Source of the DNA: Paramarasmius palmivorus
Taxonomy: Eukaryota; Basidiomycota; Agaricomycetes; Agaricales; Marasmiaceae
NCBI GenBank assembly: GCA_037176845.1
Contig: JAYKXP010000094.1
Coordinates: 62,001 to 126,000 of the forward strand
Direction of reading: 5' to 3'
DNA length: 64,000 nucleotides
Shown here: in pieces, positions 58,901 to 64,000 of the stretch
Layout of the letters: the number at the start of each line of letters is the position of its first letter
Numbering within the stretch: the first letter of the stretch is position 1
Position numbers and translations under genes: made by a program
Notes under the pieces: generated by a model
What the model saw: only the letters and a program-made list of their open reading frames with translations
Told to the model about the DNA's origin: nothing
The model's database searches: none

Positions 58901-61900
58901 CGAGGTCAAGCCAATGAGTATGGTCCTCGACTAAGTGAATAGGAAGATCGCCTCGAAATTCCTCATGCGGAATGAGCTCTAGGATTTGGCCATCCTTAGA
59001 AACACGTATCACGAGCTCCTTCTCGTCCCGCATGCCGAAATACACCTAAAACCATGATGAGAACACTGCAAGAGGATAAATGAGTGGTGCATACCTGATA
59101 ACCACATATCAATGTTCTCGTTTCAAATTCCATCCCTCTGAACTGCGAAGGTATGACGTCCAACACCTTTTGCTACAGGAGTACAGATGAAGATCGCTTA
59201 TTGGCAATCAAAAAGGGTTCACTTACACTTCCAAAGATCCTCATATAAAGCACATGTTTAGTAATTTGTGGAGGCAACCGTCCCAATGGCTTCCCATTCA
59301 CGAGCAACCTGCAGCGTACAAGGTCCAGATTTACAAGCGTTTGGCTAGCAGCGCCTTCGGTAGCCGCAAGGCAGCGCACCCAACGCTTGTTGGAGCCACT
59401 CATGACGTTCCATTGTTGTCTACCACTGCGATAAGCCGCCCATATGTAACTTAGCGCCTGGTCCAATCCTTGTCTTCCCATGTTCTGGTTGCCTGCAGCA
59501 CTGATAAGAGACCGAAAATGAAGTTCGACAGCATGAGCCAAACGCTGATCACGGCCGAATTAGTCGTTTGAAGCTAGGGGAGACCCTCGACTTGGTAGCC
59601 TCGAGGTCAGTAGGGGTGTTGTCGTGGACACGAATCCCACAACACACGTAAATGCTAACATCTTCGGCAGTGACAAATAGCTGCGGAAGGTATCCACGTC
59701 CATTGCCTATAAAGAGATGAGAAAACGGATATAAAATAAGACTCGTTTGACACTCACCATTCTCATCGACATCATCAACATCAAATGTGGACCTACATAC
59801 TGCAGCCATTTCACAGACCTTGTCCTGGAACGACCTGACAAATTCTTCCCCGGCTTCCTGCAACTTCTCCTCAAGCTGCTTGAGCCAGCTCCAGGTAACC
59901 TGTCGTGCTTTGAGCAAGAACTCAATACAGCCCGTCGTGACTTCCGCGTCCGGCGATGACGCTAACAAACGCGATACGATCGAGACAAGAGTGCGGACGG
60001 TCGTGACCTCTTTCCAGTTTCCTTCGATACGATCGAGAAGCGAGTTGACCTCCTGAAGAATCGCCAATCCAAAGGTGTACTCTTTGAGGTCCAAATGCCA
60101 CTCCAGGTCACCTGTCGGCTTCTTGTTGGTCTCTGAAATGGCCCTACTTGCGCTATCACCATGTTAACGAGAACGCCGACTTCAACGTTCCCCAGGACAA
60201 CTCCTGAACCTGTAGCCCGAAGCTCGCGAAGTAGGTTCATCCATTGATACGGCCTCCAGCACGCATCGTTCCGTATGCAATATACTCGTGCAACGACATC
60301 TCTGGTGGGCAGTCTGACTGTAAGCAAGAACACGGTTCGATGTGTGGGTGGTACCGCGCATTGAGTACGATAGTCCAGCTTTCAGATACATGGACGGCGA
60401 GTTGGGATCGAAAGCGAGCGTTCCATAGGCCTTTGTATCCACTTCTCTGAACATGCTCCCGCTGTTCGATTGCACCCAGATGCGGCTTCGTGGGTCGTAT
60501 CCTCTCCAAGGACATGCCACTTGGAACGCAAATTTCCTCCAAACCAGCGGGCAGAGTCTTTGTCGAACCTTCAGAAAGAAGACGCGATCCAGAGGATGAT
60601 GCCAGGTAATGATTTCGGTATCGTCATCTGCAGGAGTACAATAATCCGAAACTGGTGATTTCCCTGACCCCAAAAGGATTGACGGCTTGGCTCCCTTCAA
60701 ACTCTGTTTTCTTCTTCGCCGGAGTTCCCATGTCCCAGAGAAGCAGCGCTGTCATAGCACGCCACAACGCAAACTCCGTTGGAACCTCCAACTCGAATAT
60801 GACACGCTTGATTTCCGGCTCTTCGTTAGGCAGTGGCCATTCATGCCTTCGTGACCTTGATACCATCCCGCCGCACCTCGAGCTGACATTTTGGGCATTC
60901 TGGATACCGCAAGATCACCCTTTGACGCTTCTTCTTGTTACCCTTCCCGGTCCAACCCCACTCCGCCTCGTCCTCGATGTGCCGATGGTCGACTGCGTTG
61001 GTACGCTCAACCAGCCTCTTATACTCTGCCTTCTTCTGATTGTACTCCTGAATCGTGCGGTCACGTTGAGCCTGAGCATCGTTCTCGATAGTCGTTCGGA
61101 GTTGCTTCATCTCTTGGGACATGTTATAGTAGCGAATAGGGAAAGAACGTGATGACATCTTGTCGTTGAAAACTGACCCATCCGTCCCATCTTTGTGTCG
61201 CTTCCGGAGGTATACGTCGACTTTTCGGAGACGCTCCAAGTCGAAGGCTTTCCGAGGAGCAGGCGAGAGTAGAATTTGCCGAGAGGAACTTCAGGCGAGT
61301 AACTCTTCATGAGAGGGTATGCCGTGCATGCCAGCTTATCCATGGCAACCCAGAGCTCGAGCATCGTCAAGACCATTATCGACTGCTCCTCCGGATTACC
61401 GGCATAGTACTTGGTATGCGTAGGAGTAATAAGGTTCGGGTGAGGTCCCAGAGGTGCTTGGGCGCATGTTGCCGGACGCCGTCAGAGACATCTCCCTCTT
61501 GAACGTCTGACAACCAGCTATCCAATGAACCTCTCGCCACAAGCCACTCGAAATCCGCCAAGGCGACGAGCGGTTCCTTCAAATAGCCTTCTTGGAGCTT
61601 CGCAATCGTTGCCTGGCCAAAGTGCGCCACATCGCGTAACCTGGGTTGTTCCGAAGGGGTGAACGCGGGTAGATCGGTGGGCTGAGGCGCGTCAGGACTG
61701 AGCGCAGTGGTAATGTACATGAAGGAGTTGTTCAACCTCATGATGGTATCCAACTCGACCTGGAGAGCCATTGGTGCCCAAGGTTCCTCCACAACTGATG
61801 GCGGAGTGATGTCGAGAGCCTGAATGCCCTCCCAACGCCTCTGTAACTCCCTCTGCGCCCTATCACAGGCACCAAGAACGTAATCGCGTACGAAATCGTT

Positions 61901-62968
61901 TACTGTGTGGCTCTGCAAAAGCTTCGCCAACCTCCTCCCAGCCTTGACGCGCATATTCTGGAGGATATCCGATCCGAGGGATTGGTCGTGCTTCAGGTCC
62001 AAGGCGAGATTCAACACGAACGCGTGGAGATAAGCCATGAACGACTTGTACCAAACGTGCGAAGGGTCGTGCTGCATAAGGGTAGTCTGGATGGCGATTT
62101 TGAGTACGTGCCACGCTCCAGATCGTCTCCAAGGTGCTTCCTTGCCTCTACAAATCGCTTCATCCCTGACATGCTTCGTTATCCTCTCCACATCCGCCGG
62201 TTCCCCCTCTTCCAGACCTCTGAGGATGCCGGTGAGCAAACTGGTGATGTACTTTGGGTCGGGCGTATCTCCAATCTCGACACCCGACGATGTGCGTCTA
62301 CTTCTGTCCTCCTCTGAATCCTCTACAAAACTCTCGTTGTTCATCTGCACCAAAAAGTTGGCGAGCTCGTTCTTGAAATCACTGCTTTCGAACACTGCCG
62401 AACCAAACTGTACGGCAGGTCCGGGGTACGAGCAGATTAGTCTTCCGGTGGTGTTAATGACGTCTGCGGAGGGCGGAGAGACTTCGAAAGCCTCAAAAGT
62501 GAAGTGTTCTGATGAAGGTCGACGAAGAATGACACCCGCATTCTGGGCGCGAACGTACAGCGCAAAAATCCCTAAAAAGCCGAATAAATCAGGAAAATGA
62601 GCTATAACAGTAAAGTACACGACTTACGACCGGTATGAAAGTCATTAAAGGCACCTTTCACGTCACTAGCGTTTATCGTGTCCAACTTTTGCGTATCTCT
62701 AAACGTCCTGACCATCTGGATCACCGCTGCCCATTTGAGAGTCTCGTCCGTCTGAAGTTGACCTCTGAACGCTTTGATGGCATCGAAGACTATCTTGGAT
62801 ATAATATGGTCTTTTTCACCTGCAGAGTCGGATTCCTAGCGCGTCGTCTGAGGTTAGCAACAAGGACAAAGACAACAAGAACACGCGTAACCAACTCACT
62901 TGGGGTAGTTTATAAGGTAAAAAGATATGATTAATAGTATAACGCAGACGATCCGCGTTATACGACAT
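52937..62968 (-). CDS. Giant DUF3638/DUF3645 protein (ubiquitinyl hydrolase-like)
   Basis: One gene of about 10 kb, roughly 3,000 residues. The start ATG 62968 (MSYNADRLRYTINHIFLPYK) matches the usual family opening (..NHIFLPxKLPQ), and the next exon reads ESDSAGEKDHIISKIVFDAI. All minus-strand open blocks down to 52937 join through 45-60-nt introns, sometimes changing frame (for example near 57540 and 57100). The conserved core is at 56290-54900: NTVLQLNMGEGKSSVIVPLV (P-loop-like Gly-Glu-Gly-Lys-Ser near 56207), VLKPLAGQMF-like motif, DESDEIL near 55815 (DUF3638), and GHPDVCLALTCLSYYYEGL near 55240 (DUF3645). Such proteins are widespread and huge in filamentous fungi, often labelled ubiquitinyl hydrolase, without firm biochemistry. 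The gene appears intact; individual exon borders are approximate. Confidence 0.87.
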
Positions 62969-64000
62969 TGTGTATGGTAGAGGAAGAGGTGAGGGTCGCG
63001 AAGGGAGGGGCGCGAAAGAGATTTTTGTGACGGTTTGTTGTCACGTCACATTTTCCACGTGGATTCCGGCCGAATTGCTACAATGGGAATAGTCTCCGGT
63101 TTGTCCTCCTGCCACTTGGCTCTACGAAGGGCTATAGGGAAGCGAAAGCAGAAATAAAAAATACGAGTCCATAACGAGTGTTTGTCAAAGTGTAAGTAGA
63201 CATTCATGGGAAAACTTCTATCAATCATCATCATGGGATTCTGATCCTTCAGTACATCCAGAAAAGGGCATTCCAACAAAGAAGCAGGACCAGGATAGAA
63301 TGCGGCCGAGGTACGTAAAATGGCTTGGAGGAACGAATTCAAAGACCCAAGCGTCAAGGACCAGAGACTATGAGCTATAAATCGTTTTTTTGCCAACGGC
63401 CTAGCGATACTAGTGAGAAAATCAGACCCAACTCGACGCAAGGGTATGAACATACATACCAGTACTCCACCTTCACTTTCTGACGAGGGCATCATCATCA
63501 CAAGCCCACCAGACCCAACTTTCTATGACGGAGGCCAGAGTCAGACGAAGAAGGGTAGCATCCAAATGAACATAAGTACCCGCCGCCATCGACACCACTG
63601 GATTTTGTCCAAGTATCCTCCTGGTGGAAGGACAATCGTTGTGGGCACAAGCCACACAAACTCGAAGAAGGCCCTAAAACCTACTCCAACGGCTCCGCGT
63701 CACCACTACCTGTTGCAAAATATCGATTCCAGATTCCAGAATGTTGGGCAATCAACGTTCAATACCGTGACTTACCTCTTCCTAAAGACGCTTGGTTCGA
63801 CGAGTTTCGAGGTATCAGAGTGCCAGCAACCGTGACCAGTCACGTCCAGGTCCAAGATATGAGCCTCAGCTACAGATCCGACAACGGTATGACTACCTGA
63901 GTTGCGAAATTTCGTTGGTAATGGACATGCATATCTCGGAGTGGTAGGCTGAACGTCCCGGAGTCAAAGTTTCCTACAGAGAGCAACAGATAATCAACGG
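62969..64000. other. No gene assigned at right edge
   Basis: Upstream region of the giant gene followed by unassigned sequence. Minus-strand stretches at 63655-63046 (for example ACDDDALVR, FIAHSLWSLTLGSLNSFLQ) look weakly protein-like and could belong to a gene that extends past the window, but no splice chain or domain is convincing. Confidence 0.35.

Overview
The window looks like a piece of a basidiomycete (mushroom-type, Agaricomycetes) nuclear genome. Genes are split by many introns of about 45-60 bases with GT..AG ends. The gene families are typical of such fungi: DUF6533 membrane proteins, a CRH-type cell-wall transglycosylase, a secreted DUF3455 protein, a Num1/ApsA-like cortical protein, a DUF3638/DUF3645 giant protein and a TET/JBP-type dioxygenase. 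All gene models were spliced by eye; domain names come from recognised motifs, not from searches.

Layout. 0.6-4.9 kb: a small membrane-anchored acidic protein (-), a very small gene (-) and a seven-helix membrane protein (+). 5.1-16 kb: three DUF6533 seven-helix genes around a GPI-anchored CRH enzyme. The second and third DUF6533 genes lie in a 2.4-kb segmental duplication, and one duplicate carries a solo LTR with a clean target-site duplication. 16.8-24.8 kb: a DUF3455 protein, a Ser/Pro-rich protein and a CFAP20-like protein, separated by stretches without recognisable genes. 25.2-33.5 kb: a large Num1-like gene (-), an intron-containing tRNA-Asp, a 353-bp TA-flanked MITE and a DUF1593 hydrolase-like gene (-).

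34.4-52.7 kb: an MFS sugar-transporter gene interrupted by a 15,880-bp DNA transposon at 34879-50758. The transposon has 54-bp imperfect terminal inverted repeats starting CACTG and a 3-bp duplication (TGA), as in CACTA elements. It encodes a Tnp2-type transposase (-), a TET/JBP-type 2-oxoglutarate/Fe(II) dioxygenase (-), two tandem F-box plus zinc-finger proteins (+) and an unknown charged protein (+). Between the dioxygenase and the F-box genes lies a GC-rich non-coding block packed with hairpins, part of it in ~150-bp units that carry two hairpins each. This element is the most interesting system here: a transposon that carries a candidate DNA-modification enzyme, candidate ubiquitin-ligase adaptors and a structured DNA/RNA array. 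The insertion falls inside the GTGAGT donor of a transporter intron, and removing it on paper gives back a normal 58-nt intron.

52.9-63.0 kb: one ~10-kb gene (-) for a giant DUF3638/DUF3645 protein. The last kilobase holds nothing I can name.
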